Shown one piece after another: positions 14,587 through 23,905 of a stretch of 62,322 bases of DNA. The stretch lies in assembly GCA_036676195.1 (NCBI GenBank), contig JAKFDK010000059.1, positions 1 through 62,322 on the forward strand, given 5' to 3'. This DNA is from JAKFDK01 sp036676195 (GTDB taxonomy: Bacteria > Bacillota > Sulfobacillia > Symbiobacteriales > ZC4RG38). Both the position numbers and the translations under genes were made by a program. The stretch's first letter is position 1. The number at the start of each line of letters is the position of its first letter. The notes beneath the pieces are model-generated. The model searched no databases. It was not told the DNA's origin and was given only the letters and a program-made list of their open reading frames with translations.

Positions 14587-17500
14587 ATGTTGCTGCCGAT
14601 AGGCTATGCGCTGCGTCGAAAGGGCCGCAAGGGCAAACAGATGACCAACCAGATGGTGTTCGACTGGGAGGCGCTGGAGGGTCTGAGCAGGTCCGAATCT
14701 CGGACCGAGCCCATGACAGTACCGGCGAATCCCAGCGTACAGATCGAGCCGCCGCCAGCGGCAGTCGCACAAACCGCCGGGGCGCCCGAACAGGCACAAC
14801 CCCCGGTGATCGACGTGGTATGGACCGCAGTTTCTGACGACTCCCCTGGCCATCGTGAGGGAGACCACCCCGGCGTGGATTACCGGATCACGCCGGCGGA
14901 CCGCCTGGGGCAGGGGTCGCTGAGGGAGAAGTTCCGGGACAACGTCGCGGCCATCCGGCTCCTGCGGCAGCTAACGGCGGAACAGCGGATGGCGACGCCG
15001 GAAGAGCAGGCCGTCCTGGTCCGGTACGTCGGGTGGGGCGGTATGCCCCAGGCATTTACGCCGCAGAAAGAGCTGGGTTACCTGGGAAACCGGGAGTGGG
15101 AGGAACCCCGCCGGAAACTGCAGGAACTCCTGACCGAAGCAGAATACAAGGCGGCCCGCAGCTCCACGATCAATGCCCATTACACGTCCGAGGTGGTGAT
15201 TCGGGGCATCTACGACGGCCTCAATCACCTGGGCTTTGACGGTGGGCGGGTGCTGGAGCCGGCGTGCGGCATCGGGCATTTCTTCGGCCTGATGCCTGCT
15301 GAGGTAAAAGAACGCAGCCAACTCACGGGCGTCGAACTGGACCTGGTCACAGGCTCCATTTGCCGCCACCTGTACCAGCGCACCGACATTCGGATTCAGG
15401 GCTTCGAGACGGCCGTGTTTCCGGCGAACCATTTCGACCTGGTCGTCGGCAACGTGCCCTTCGGGAATTACCCCGTGCACGACCCGCGCTACAACCGGTA
15501 CCGGTTCATGATCCACGATTACTTCCTGGCGAGGTCTGTGGATCTCGTCCAGCCAGGCGGCCTGGTGATTCTGATCACGTCGCGCTACACGATGGACAAG
15601 AAGGGTTCATCACTTCGCCGCCACCTGGCCAGCAGGTCCGACCTGCTTGGAGCGATCCGGCTTCCGAACACGGCTTTCCGGATGAACGCCAACACGCAGG
15701 TCACAAGTGACATCCTCATCCTCCGCAAGCGGACCCCCGGAGAACCGGCCAGTGGGGAAAGCTGGCTGAACCTGGGCCAACTCAACGCTCCGGATGGCAC
15801 CGCCATCCCGGTGAACGAGTATTTTGCCTGCCACCCTGAGATGGTCTGCGGCCGGATGACCCTCCGGCGCGGCCAGTACGGGGATCCGGAGCCCACCTGC
15901 GAGACGGACGGGCGCGATCTGGAACACGCCATCAAAGCCGCCTTCCACAGCGTTCCCCCGGACGGATACCGGAAAGCTCAAAGCCAGCAGCCGGGAGTGG
16001 CCAAACGGCACGATCTGCTCCCGGCGCCGGGCTGGGTGAGACCTTTCGCCTATGCCGTCGTGGATGGCCGGCTGTTGCGGCGTGACGGCGAGAACCTGGT
16101 GTCGGTCGATGTCCCGCAGACAACTGCGGCCCGCATCCGGGGCATGATTGCCATCCGGGATGCAGCACGGAAAGTGCTACAGGTGCAACTGGAAGGGACA
16201 GATTTCGAAGTGGCGATGGCCCAGGGCAACCTGAACTACCTCTATGACCGCTTCGTGGGGCAGCATGGCTATCTGAATGCAAGGGCAAACCGGCGTGCGT
16301 TCGCCGGTGACCCCGACCTTCCGCTGATCCTCAGCCTGGAGCAGTGGAACGAAGAGAACGGAGTGGCCACGAAGGCCGATCTATTCAGCAAGCGCACCGT
16401 CGCCCGGCATCAGGCGATTGACCGGGTGGACACCGCCAAGGAAGCGTTGCTCGTCTCCCTGAACGAAACAGGCCGGGTTGACTGGACCCGGATGCAGCAA
16501 CTGACCGGGCAACCGCAGGCGGAATTGCGCCGGGAACTGGCGGGGCTGGTGTATCTCGATCCGGCGACGCACCGCTGGGAGACGGCAGAGCAGTACCTGA
16601 GCGGCAACGTCCGGGTGAAACTCCGGGAGGCTCAGGAGGCTGCCGAGAGGGATACGCGGTTCCGGGAGAATGTCGAGGCCCTGCAGGCCGTTCAGCCCAC
16701 AGACCTCAAGCCCTCCGAGATCGACGTGCGGCTGGGGTCCCCCTGGATCCCGGAGGATGACTATTCCGCCTTCGTTGGTCACCTGTTCGGGGAAACCGAC
16801 GCTGCCCGCGTCCGCTACATCCCGGCTGCTGCTGTCTGGACGGTTACGGCCAACAACTGGAGCATCAAGGACCGGGTAGCCAACACCGAAGTGTGGGGAA
16901 CCCGCCGGGCACCGGCGCTGGAGCTGATCGAAAAGTCCCTGCGGCAGCAGGTGCCGACGATTTACGATCAAGGCACGGATGAAAAGCGCACCGTCAACCA
17001 GGCGGAAACGCTCGCGGCCCGGGAGAAGGCCGAAAAGCTCCAGTCGGAGTTCCGACGCTGGATCTGGTCCGATCAGGACCGGGCGGAGCGGCTGTGCCGG
17101 CTGTACAACGATACCTTTAACGCAATCCGTTTGCCGGTGTACAGCGGAGAACATCTGACTCTGCCGGGCATCGCCAGGGTGGTCAGGGGGAAAGCGCTAG
17201 AACTACGGCCGCATCAGAAGGACGCCATCTGGAGGATCATCCAGAGTGGCAACACCCTCCTGGCGCATGTGGTCGGGGCCGGCAAGACCTGGGTGATGGT
17301 GGCGGCCGCCATGGAGTTGCGCCGGCTGGGGCTGGCCAGGAAACCCCTGTTTGCAGTACCCAACCATTTGCTGGAGCAGTGGGGGCGCGAGTTTCTTCAG
17401 CTATACCCGACAGCCAACGTCCTGATCGCGAGCCAGGAAGACTTTGAGAAGGGGAGGCGGCGCCTCCTCTTTGCGCGCATGGCCAGTGGCGACTACGATG

Positions 17501-19659
17501 CCGTCATCTGTGCCCATAGCTCGTTCACAAAGCTGCGCCTCAGCGACCAGTTTGTGGAGGGCATCTTCCAGGAGCAAATCAGCGAAATCCTCGATGCCAT
17601 CAGCGAGTCCAGGGAACATGGGGACAGAGACGAAACCAAGGAACTTGAGAAGGCCAGGAAGCGCCTTGAAGCCAAAATGCAGGCTCGCCTGGCCCAACAC
17701 AAGAAGGACGACCTGCTGACCTTTGAGGAGCTGGGCATCGACTGGCTTTTCGTAGACGAGGCACATCTGTTCAAGAACCTCTGGTTCGCCACCCGGATGC
17801 CGAGGATCGCCGGCCTGCCGAACAGCGATGCCGAGCGGTCCTGGGATCTGTTTCTGAAGACCCAGTACCTCGCACGGATACACGGGCGGCGCCGGGGTGT
17901 CGTCTTCGCCACCGGAACACCTGTGACCAACACGATCGCTGAGGTCTACACCATGCAGCGCTTCCTGGCCATGGACGTGCTCCAGGACCACGGCATTGAC
18001 CAGTTTGACGCCTGGGCGGCCAATTTTGGCCAGTCTGTCACAGCGCTGGAGGTGGCCCCGGACGGCTCCGGGTTTCGGATAAACACCCGCTTCGCCAAGT
18101 TCGTGAATGTGCCCGAGCTGATGCAACTGTTCCGCTTATTTGCAGACGTGCGCACGGCGGACATGCTCAACCTGCCGGCCCCGCCGGTGGTGGGCGGCAA
18201 GCCTGTTACGGTCTCTGCTCCGGCAGCGCCGGCTCTGAAGGAGTACGTTGCGTCCCTGGTGGAGCGGGCGGAGGCGGTCCGCAATGGCCACGTGGATCCC
18301 AGCGTGGATAATATGCTGAGGATCACGACGGACGGCCGCAAGGCCGCCCTGGACATGCGCCTGGTGAACCCTGCCCAGCCGGACGATCCCAACAGTAAGA
18401 TCAACCTCATGGTCGAGAAGGCCGTGGCGGTATGGCGGGAATCATTGGAGTGGCGGGGCGCCCAACTGATTTTCTGTGACCTGGGTACCCCAACGGAACG
18501 CACCTTCAACGTCTACGACGAGGTCCGCCGCAAACTGATTGCCGCCGGTGTGCCCGCCGATGAGATTGCCTTTATCCACGAGGCTGACACCGATGCTGCG
18601 AAAGACCGGCTGTTCAAAGCGGTGCGCAGCGGGCGGATCCGCTTCCTCCTGGGCAGCACCCTGAAGATGGGTGCCGGCACCAACGTACAGGACCGGCTCG
18701 TGGGGCTGCATCACCTGGACGCACCGTGGCGGCCAGATGAAATTGAGCAGCGGGAAGGGCGGATCCTGCGCCAGGGCAACCTGCTTTACGACGAGGGCAT
18801 GATTGAAGGCGTTCGGATTTACCGCTACGTGACCTCCGGGTCGTTTGACGCCTACATGTGGCAGGTGCTGGAGGTGAAGGCCCGCTTTATTGCCCAGATC
18901 GTGAAGGGCGATGCCGCGGTTCGGACCGTCGAGGATCTGGAGGGCGCGGCGCTTACGTACGCCGAAGTGAAGGCCCTGGCCAGCGGTAACCCGCTCGTCA
19001 TGCGCAAGATCCTGGTGGATACGGAAGTCCGGAAACTGTCCACGCTGCGAGCCCAGCACGAACAGACCCAGCGGGAGATGCAGTATGAGGTGGCCCGGCT
19101 GCCGCGCCGGATGGAGACGGCCCGGGCCAACCTGCAGGCATATCTGGAGGATACGGCCCGCCGGCAGAATGCCGAGGGTGACCGGTTTGCCATCGACATC
19201 TGCGGGCGCTCCTACACGGAGCGAAGAGAAGCAGGGGCCGCTCTTCAGGCCGCCTGGCCCCAGGTGATCAGCGAGGCCAACCGGGAACTGCGCGCCTTTG
19301 GCCGGTTCGCCGGGTTTACCCTGGGTGTTCTCAGGATCTTCGGCGATCCCCACTTGTGCCTCAAGGGCGCCCGGGAGTACTACACCGACATCCGAGACCG
19401 CACCGACCTCGGCGTGATCAGGGCCCTGGAACACCTGCTGGTGGAGATGGAGTCCAGAATCGATCCTGAGCAGCGTGACATCGCAGACATGGAGCGGCGA
19501 CTGGCGGACCTGCAGCAGCAACTGGGCATCCCTTTTGAGCACCAGGACCGCCTGGAAGCCCTTCTAAAGGAGCAGGCGGAACTCACTGCCGCGCTGGATC
19601 TTACCAAGTCCGACCGGCAGGCTGCTGCTCAAGGAGACGAGACCGACCAGGCTGCGTGA
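14587..19659 (+). CDS. DarB-like DNA methylase-helicase
   Basis: About 1690 residues. The N-terminal methyltransferase has SAM motif I LEPACGIGHFFG (around 223) and a catalytic NVPFG at 289, a variant of NPPY typical for this family. The C-terminal SF2 helicase has Walker A GAGKT (lysine 900), DEAH at 1057-1060 and motif VI QREGRILRQG near 1388, ending in a coiled coil. Similar fusions occur on conjugative elements and in phage P1 as DarB, where they protect incoming DNA from restriction. ATG 14587 was chosen over GTG 14584 because GGAGGG ends 6 nt before it. Expected to work on element DNA during transfer or replication; partner genes are not visible here. Confidence 0.82.
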   Translation: MLLPIGYALRRKGRKGKQMTNQMVFDWEALEGLSRSESRTEPMTVPANPSVQIEPPPAAVAQTAGAPEQAQPPVIDVVWTAVSDDSPGHREGDHPGVDYRITPADRLGQGSLREKFRDNVAAIRLLRQLTAEQRMATPEEQAVLVRYVGWGGMPQAFTPQKELGYLGNREWEEPRRKLQELLTEAEYKAARSSTINAHYTSEVVIRGIYDGLNHLGFDGGRVLEPACGIGHFFGLMPAEVKERSQLTGVELDLVTGSICRHLYQRTDIRIQGFETAVFPANHFDLVVGNVPFGNYPVHDPRYNRYRFMIHDYFLARSVDLVQPGGLVILITSRYTMDKKGSSLRRHLASRSDLLGAIRLPNTAFRMNANTQVTSDILILRKRTPGEPASGESWLNLGQLNAPDGTAIPVNEYFACHPEMVCGRMTLRRGQYGDPEPTCETDGRDLEHAIKAAFHSVPPDGYRKAQSQQPGVAKRHDLLPAPGWVRPFAYAVVDGRLLRRDGENLVSVDVPQTTAARIRGMIAIRDAARKVLQVQLEGTDFEVAMAQGNLNYLYDRFVGQHGYLNARANRRAFAGDPDLPLILSLEQWNEENGVATKADLFSKRTVARHQAIDRVDTAKEALLVSLNETGRVDWTRMQQLTGQPQAELRRELAGLVYLDPATHRWETAEQYLSGNVRVKLREAQEAAERDTRFRENVEALQAVQPTDLKPSEIDVRLGSPWIPEDDYSAFVGHLFGETDAARVRYIPAAAVWTVTANNWSIKDRVANTEVWGTRRAPALELIEKSLRQQVPTIYDQGTDEKRTVNQAETLAAREKAEKLQSEFRRWIWSDQDRAERLCRLYNDTFNAIRLPVYSGEHLTLPGIARVVRGKALELRPHQKDAIWRIIQSGNTLLAHVVGAGKTWVMVAAAMELRRLGLARKPLFAVPNHLLEQWGREFLQLYPTANVLIASQEDFEKGRRRLLFARMASGDYDAVICAHSSFTKLRLSDQFVEGIFQEQISEILDAISESREHGDRDETKELEKARKRLEAKMQARLAQHKKDDLLTFEELGIDWLFVDEAHLFKNLWFATRMPRIAGLPNSDAERSWDLFLKTQYLARIHGRRRGVVFATGTPVTNTIAEVYTMQRFLAMDVLQDHGIDQFDAWAANFGQSVTALEVAPDGSGFRINTRFAKFVNVPELMQLFRLFADVRTADMLNLPAPPVVGGKPVTVSAPAAPALKEYVASLVERAEAVRNGHVDPSVDNMLRITTDGRKAALDMRLVNPAQPDDPNSKINLMVEKAVAVWRESLEWRGAQLIFCDLGTPTERTFNVYDEVRRKLIAAGVPADEIAFIHEADTDAAKDRLFKAVRSGRIRFLLGSTLKMGAGTNVQDRLVGLHHLDAPWRPDEIEQREGRILRQGNLLYDEGMIEGVRIYRYVTSGSFDAYMWQVLEVKARFIAQIVKGDAAVRTVEDLEGAALTYAEVKALASGNPLVMRKILVDTEVRKLSTLRAQHEQTQREMQYEVARLPRRMETARANLQAYLEDTARRQNAEGDRFAIDICGRSYTERREAGAALQAAWPQVISEANRELRAFGRFAGFTLGVLRIFGDPHLCLKGAREYYTDIRDRTDLGVIRALEHLLVEMESRIDPEQRDIADMERRLADLQQQLGIPFEHQDRLEALLKEQAELTAALDLTKSDRQAAAQGDETDQAA

Positions 19660-19682
19660 TCGTCAGGGCCGGCAGAACAGGA

Positions 19683-19712
19683 GGGCGAGGTCGCCGGTGG
19701 ACGGCCTCGCCC
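19683..19712 (+). terminator. Hairpin after methylase-helicase
   Basis: GGGCGAGG (19683-19690) pairs with CCTCGCCC (19705-19712), 24 nt after the stop. No T tract follows, so read-through into the next gene is likely. Confidence 0.35.
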
Positions 19713-19773
19713 GGTTCGCGCCCGGCGGGGCGCCATTCCCCTGGCCGGTGGCCGGGGTCTTCAGGAGGGGCGT

Positions 19774-20712
19774 ATGACCACTGGAAGTGGGGTGAGGCTC
19801 CACCGCCCGCTCCGGGCCACGTGCCGGAGCCGGGTCAGGCATGTGGGGCCAGTGTTCAGGATTGTGCACCAGGGGACCGTCACCGCGCACCGACTGGGTC
19901 CCGCGGAACGCCCGCTTGTGCTGTCTTACGGCGCCGGCTGCGACTCATTCTGGACCCTGCTGATGATCCTGACGAGCCCGCTTTCCTATTTCCAGGACCT
20001 GCGGCGGCGGCTCACCCTGGTGATCTTTTCGGACCTGGGGGCCGAAATTCCAGAGACGTACCAGCACCTCGCCTGCGTGGCGATCCCGCTCATGCGCCGG
20101 CACGGGTACGACCTGACTATTATCCGCCCGCGCGTGACGGCCCGGGATGGCAACGTGTACGAAAACATCACCGACTACTATTTCGCACAGGCGGCCATCC
20201 CGGGAAAGGTCAGGCGCAGTTGCACTCCCCGGTTCAAGATCGGCCCGCTGCTGGCCGCTTGTCGCACGATTTTGGGCACCGACGAGTACGACACCATCAT
20301 CTGCTATGACGCCGCGGAACAGCACCGGGTCAACCGGTTACAGGAACTGCCACCAGGGGAGCGTGAGCGGCTCAGGTCACATCTGGTCCACCCGCCGCTG
20401 GCAATGGGCAAGCATCGGAACATCATAGAGGAGGAGATCCGGCGGGCCGGGTATCTGGTGCCCCCCAAATCGAGGTGCTTTTGGTGCATATATTCCCGCG
20501 TGTCCGAGATGGAATGGCTGACGGAGGTCCACCCCGACCTGATGGACAGGGCCATTGCATTGGAGGAGCACATGCAGCGTGAGCGCCGCCCGTTCCGCCA
20601 GGCCCGGGGCAAGGGTGACATTACGATCCTCAGCAAACCTCTTCGGCAGATCCGGGACACCCATCTGACCAGAAAGGACCTTGACCGGCGGCAGCTCAGG
20701 TTGTCTGTGTAG
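19774..20712 (+). CDS. PAPS-reductase-like PP-loop protein
   Basis: A 312-residue adenine-nucleotide alpha-hydrolase. The PP-loop reads SYGAGCDS at 51-58, a variant of the usual SGGxDS. Cysteines at about 150 (CTPRFK) and a CFWC pair at 235-238 could form a metal or redox site, as in the element- and phage-borne PAPS-reductase family related to DndC. True sulfate reduction is unlikely because no sulfate genes are nearby; sulfur or base modification of nucleic acid is a possible role. ATG 19774 has AGGAGG upstream. It lies in the same direction as the methylase-helicase and may act on the same DNA. Confidence 0.72.
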   Translation: MTTGSGVRLHRPLRATCRSRVRHVGPVFRIVHQGTVTAHRLGPAERPLVLSYGAGCDSFWTLLMILTSPLSYFQDLRRRLTLVIFSDLGAEIPETYQHLACVAIPLMRRHGYDLTIIRPRVTARDGNVYENITDYYFAQAAIPGKVRRSCTPRFKIGPLLAACRTILGTDEYDTIICYDAAEQHRVNRLQELPPGERERLRSHLVHPPLAMGKHRNIIEEEIRRAGYLVPPKSRCFWCIYSRVSEMEWLTEVHPDLMDRAIALEEHMQRERRPFRQARGKGDITILSKPLRQIRDTHLTRKDLDRRQLRLSV

Positions 20713-20794
20713 CCGATTGCGGCCGGACCGCGGTGCCGTGAGCTCCGGTTCCTGTACCTCGCCTCTCGGGGAGACAGGGGCTGGGGGGATCAGC

Positions 20795-21034
20795 TTGGGA
20801 AAGTGGGTCATCTATCTGGACTCTGCGGACCTACGGGGGAGACAACTTCTCGGCGTGAAGGACAGTTTTGCCCAGGCCCTTGCCTGGCTGGCGTCACAGG
20901 GGGTGGATCTGGCCCTTGCCGGTGTGTCAGGACTGGTGGAGGGGAGTAGGACGGTCATCGTGGATACGCATCCTGGGGACGTGGGGAATCAGCATCGTCG
21001 GGTCTACAGGATTCAGCTGAAGGACGATCTGTGA
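20795..21034 (+). CDS. Small hypothetical protein
   Basis: 79 residues, no recognised family; one predicted alpha-beta unit starting with WVIYLDSADLRG. TTG 20795 was chosen because GGGGGGAT (20782-20789) lies 5 nt upstream; the longer frame from 20681 runs inside the preceding gene. It looks like a small soluble accessory protein of the element. Confidence 0.45.
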   Translation: MGKWVIYLDSADLRGRQLLGVKDSFAQALAWLASQGVDLALAGVSGLVEGSRTVIVDTHPGDVGNQHRRVYRIQLKDDL

Positions 21035-21035
21035 C

Positions 21036-21075
21036 GGCGAAATCGCCGCAACGGTGGGGACAGTGGCCCCCACCG
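21036..21075 (+). terminator. Tandem hairpins after small gene
   Basis: GGCGA/TCGCC around 21036-21047 and CGGTGGGG (21052-21059) with CCCCACCG (21068-21075) form two stems directly after the stop at 21034. There is no T tract; this could be a terminator or an RNA stabiliser. Confidence 0.35.
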
Positions 21076-21189
21076 GAAGCCGGACCGGCTGCCGGTGGGG
21101 GGTGAGAAGTGTAGGGTGCCACGGCAGGTACGGCGGGCCAACACTGGCCGGCCGTATTTTCGCGCCTGCCCGGGAGAGGAAAGCATGAT

Positions 21190-21663
21190 ATGCCGCGCGC
21201 CACCAGGGCGCCCGGGGTGGGAGTACGAACGCTTACGAGGGGGGAAGGGGCTTTGGCCAGATTCGGGTTCCGGTCGCCCGCCCATGGCGACGATGGGATC
21301 TACTATTGGTCCACCGGCGATGATGGCCCGTTGCCCAAGGGGTGCATTCACCTGGTCCAGTATGATGAGCGAGACAACGTGATCTTTGAGTTGGTCCACA
21401 CAAAAGAGGCCAACGACGACGGATATGCGGACTTCTTTGGATCTAGCGATCGGCCTTCGACGGGTGTTCATAGGCTCTGTCTGAAGATGCCGGAGCGGGA
21501 GCCGGTGGACATCTTCCGGTGCTCCTTTGATGAGGAGTGCCACGGAAAGGCGCTACAGACCTTCCTGAGCGATTTCCTCAGGAACCGGCAGTACATCGCA
21601 TACACCGGGTACGACCCGCAGCCAGCCGACCGGCGGCAATCTGCCGCCCCCGATGTCAGTTGA
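21190..21663 (+). CDS. Hypothetical protein
   Basis: 157 residues, no recognised family. The core (about 25-140) is rich in aromatic and acidic residues and looks like a compact soluble domain; the tail is basic and disordered. ATG 21190 was preferred because GGGAGAGGA (21172-21180) is 9 nt upstream. It precedes the ubiquitin-like cassette by 104 nt in the same direction and may belong to it, but nothing in the sequence proves this. Confidence 0.5.
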   Translation: MPRATRAPGVGVRTLTRGEGALARFGFRSPAHGDDGIYYWSTGDDGPLPKGCIHLVQYDERDNVIFELVHTKEANDDGYADFFGSSDRPSTGVHRLCLKMPEREPVDIFRCSFDEECHGKALQTFLSDFLRNRQYIAYTGYDPQPADRRQSAAPDVS

Positions 21664-21766
21664 TCTCCCAGAGCGGTGGTAGGGGCGCCTGCAGACTCCG
21701 GTCGTTTCCAACACCCACACAGGCGCGAAGGTGCCGCACGAGTGACGAACAGGGGGTAGTCCGTCG

Positions 21767-22642
21767 ATGAGCCACGACAAGGGCCGAACGCAGTACCAGC
21801 TCCGGTTTTTGGACATGCTCGGTCCACCGGATGGGGGAGGAGCCCAGCCCGAAGCCAAGGAACCGGCTACTATGGGTCACGTCCAACCTGAAGCCCAGGG
21901 TCCAGTGATTGGGTGCCAGCCTGAGCCTGACGTGAAGGCGAAAGCAACCGGGACGGGCAAGACCAGGGGAATGCGGGCCGTGTCGCCACCGGCGCCAGCC
22001 AAGCCCCCAGAGCCGGCGCCCACGTACACCTACCCGTTTCACATCCGCTACATGGCGTCGCCTGTGGATCTGGTGGGGTTCGTGGATGGCCAGGCGTACA
22101 CCGCCGTCGAGCTCAAGGATGTTCTGGTTCACAACGGCTTCACCGAGTTCAAGGACATCGAGCCGGACTTCCACCACAACGACGAGACCAACACGCTAGT
22201 CATTACCATCAGGGGATCAAAGAAGGGCGCCGGTATCCAAATCGGCGCCCAAGCCCTGCGGCTGATCGAGGCAGCTTTCAAACTCACCTACGCAACCTCT
22301 GGGACGGAAGACCGGTTACTGATTTACCGCAATGCGTCAACGGGCGCCCCGGCGGTCGCACGCCCGGAGGCCCGGGCCAGTCGCTTCGGCGTGGAGTGCG
22401 ACATGCACCTTGCTGTGGTCCGGGACGGTCAGATTTGGGACCTGGCCTTTGACCTGCACAGCCACCACGTCCTCGGAGCGTACTGGTCTTCGACCGATAA
22501 CTGGTGGGAACGGCTACGGGGGATCACGTACGGCGTCTTCTCCTGGAAGGATGGTCAGGACATCTGGCTGTTCCGCCAGTGGGATGGCCACGGCTTCATC
22601 CCCCGGGCCTACGACGAGGTGGTAGCGAGTGCAGAATGTTAG
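21767..22642 (+). CDS. Ubiquitin-like/JAB (JAMM) peptidase fusion, PRTRC-related
   Basis: 291 residues in three parts. Residues 1-85 are a Pro/Gln-rich linker. Residues 86-155 resemble the Prok_Ub (PRTRC protein C) domain, ending in a Lys-Lys-Gly-Ala that recalls the Lys-Gly end of those proteins. Residues 156-291 form a JAB domain with an exact JAMM motif: H231-x-H233-x7-S241-x2-D244; E210 is a candidate general base. JAB peptidases cleave after ubiquitin-like domains, so self-cleavage or deconjugation is plausible. GGGGGTAG upstream supports ATG 21767. The E1 gene starts inside its last 14 nt. In standard PRTRC sets Ubl and JAB are separate genes, so the fusion is unusual. The JAMM call is firm, the Ubl call moderate. 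Confidence 0.72.
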   Translation: MSHDKGRTQYQLRFLDMLGPPDGGGAQPEAKEPATMGHVQPEAQGPVIGCQPEPDVKAKATGTGKTRGMRAVSPPAPAKPPEPAPTYTYPFHIRYMASPVDLVGFVDGQAYTAVELKDVLVHNGFTEFKDIEPDFHHNDETNTLVITIRGSKKGAGIQIGAQALRLIEAAFKLTYATSGTEDRLLIYRNASTGAPAVARPEARASRFGVECDMHLAVVRDGQIWDLAFDLHSHHVLGAYWSSTDNWWERLRGITYGVFSWKDGQDIWLFRQWDGHGFIPRAYDEVVASAEC

Positions 22643-23333
22643 GGCTGTCATCATCGTGGGAGCGGGCGGCATCGGTTCGGCACTGTTCCAGGACCTTTGT
22701 CGCTTTCTCCCCCATACCTGGGACATTCACCTGATCGATGGCGATGTCGTCGAGGGGAAGAACATTCAGCGGCAGCACTTTTCCCGAAAGGACCTGGGCC
22801 GCAACAAGGCGCAGGCCCTGGCCGAAAAGGCGTCTGTTGCCATCGGCTTGGACCGGGTGTACTTTCACCCGGCATATCTGACCAGGGCGGACCAACTCCA
22901 GCGCATCACCCAGTACTACCAGAAGGTGATTCTGGTGGGTGCGGTGGATAACCACCCGGCCCGGCGGGTCCAGGAGGCATTCGTCCGGCAGTCGAGCACC
23001 AGGATTTACTACATTGACTGTGCCAACGAGGAAACCCGCGGCGAGGTCGTCGCCGTTGTTGGTGGCAAGGATGGCGTCAGTGGGCTTTTCCGGTCCCAAC
23101 TCGATCCCCGCGTCCTGACTGACGACCAGGGCGACCCCACCCAGGCAAGCTGTACCCAGCAGCTTGACCAGGGGAGCCTCCAAACCTTGTTCACGAACCG
23201 GAAGGCAGCAGTCCTGGCCCTGGAACTGGTCGCCGCCTACATGCGGCGCGAGAAGGAGATTGAGCAGGGCGAGGTCACTCCTCCCACGGGCATTGCTTTC
23301 TTCAGGGAGTGTGTGGTGAAGCGATGGACCTGA
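22629..23333 (+). CDS. ThiF/E1-like activating enzyme, PRTRC-type
   Basis: 234 residues. The Rossmann motif GAGGIG lies at 11-16, an acidic DGDVV follows, and NIQRQHF gives the Arg/Gln of the adenylation site. DNHPARR follows the next strand. C175 in ASCTQQ aligns with the conserved Ser-Cys of PRTRC ThiF proteins and is the likely thioester cysteine. E1 enzymes adenylate the C-terminal glycine of a ubiquitin-like protein and pass it to an E2. The GTG start overlaps the Ubl-JAB gene by 14 nt and has GAGGTGG upstream, so the two are coupled. No second (UBA3-like) domain is present, as usual for bacterial types. Confidence 0.8.
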   Translation: MQNVRAVIIVGAGGIGSALFQDLCRFLPHTWDIHLIDGDVVEGKNIQRQHFSRKDLGRNKAQALAEKASVAIGLDRVYFHPAYLTRADQLQRITQYYQKVILVGAVDNHPARRVQEAFVRQSSTRIYYIDCANEETRGEVVAVVGGKDGVSGLFRSQLDPRVLTDDQGDPTQASCTQQLDQGSLQTLFTNRKAAVLALELVAAYMRREKEIEQGEVTPPTGIAFFRECVVKRWT

Positions 23334-23905
23334 GAAGGTGGTTGCTGAACAACCAGTTACCCAACGTGGAGGACCTGCGACGAAGGGTCAGCCATATCCC
23401 GGACAGCGGAATTCGCTCTGAAAGCGTAATGAAACTCTTCCTGCACGGGTATCATACCCGCTTCAAACTCACCATGAAGAGCGGGTGCCCGACGGAATCG
23501 CTGCGCTTGTTGGCTTCCTTGATAGGCGCCGGGCTTTACTCTTTTCGGGGCCTGCCTGAGGATGAGCAAAAGGCTTTCTCCCGGGGCACCGAAGACCAGT
23601 GGGTTGCCAAACCCGGCCTATGGTATCTGCGCGGCATTACCGACCGGGTGAAGAAGATTCCCAGAATGCCTGTCGGGGCAGGTGAATGGATCTTGGGCAT
23701 TCTGCCGGGCCTGATGCGGCGGGAGATCCAAGAATGGGACCACAAAAAGGGTAAGTTCTGCCGGCGGGTCCGGTATCTCGCCTTATGCCCGCCCGATTGG
23801 AGGTTGAGCCATGGCGTCTACGAAGGCGTCCACCGCTGGAACTACGAACACTGGTATTTCAGGGGTACTCGACCGTGCTATCCTGACGACCCGGAAGTCG
23901 CTTAG
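23324..23905 (+). CDS. Hypothetical protein in ubiquitin-like cassette
   Basis: 193 residues with no family I recognise. The ATG overlaps the E1 stop by 10 nt in another frame, so it is co-translated. It is basic and Trp-rich, with a cluster of Cys, Trp and His near the C-terminus (FCRR, LCPPDW). Possible roles are an adaptor or a substrate of the E1-E2 pair; a PRTRC accessory protein is also possible. The last 95 nt overlap the next gene, which is long for a real overlap; either start may be misplaced or a small frameshift may exist. Confidence 0.55.
   Translation: MDLRRWLLNNQLPNVEDLRRRVSHIPDSGIRSESVMKLFLHGYHTRFKLTMKSGCPTESLRLLASLIGAGLYSFRGLPEDEQKAFSRGTEDQWVAKPGLWYLRGITDRVKKIPRMPVGAGEWILGILPGLMRREIQEWDHKKGKFCRRVRYLALCPPDWRLSHGVYEGVHRWNYEHWYFRGTRPCYPDDPEVA

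Noticed and set aside
13816..14868. 350-codon minus-strand frame
   Set aside because: It spans the end of the zinc-ribbon gene, the Spo0E-like gene and the start of the methylase-helicase on the other strand, all better supported; its protein is low-complexity Pro/Arg/Gly.
19656..20309. 217-codon plus-strand frame overlapping the PP-loop gene
   Set aside because: The 19774 frame has AGGAGG and family motifs; the overlapping frame is Pro/Arg-rich without any motif.
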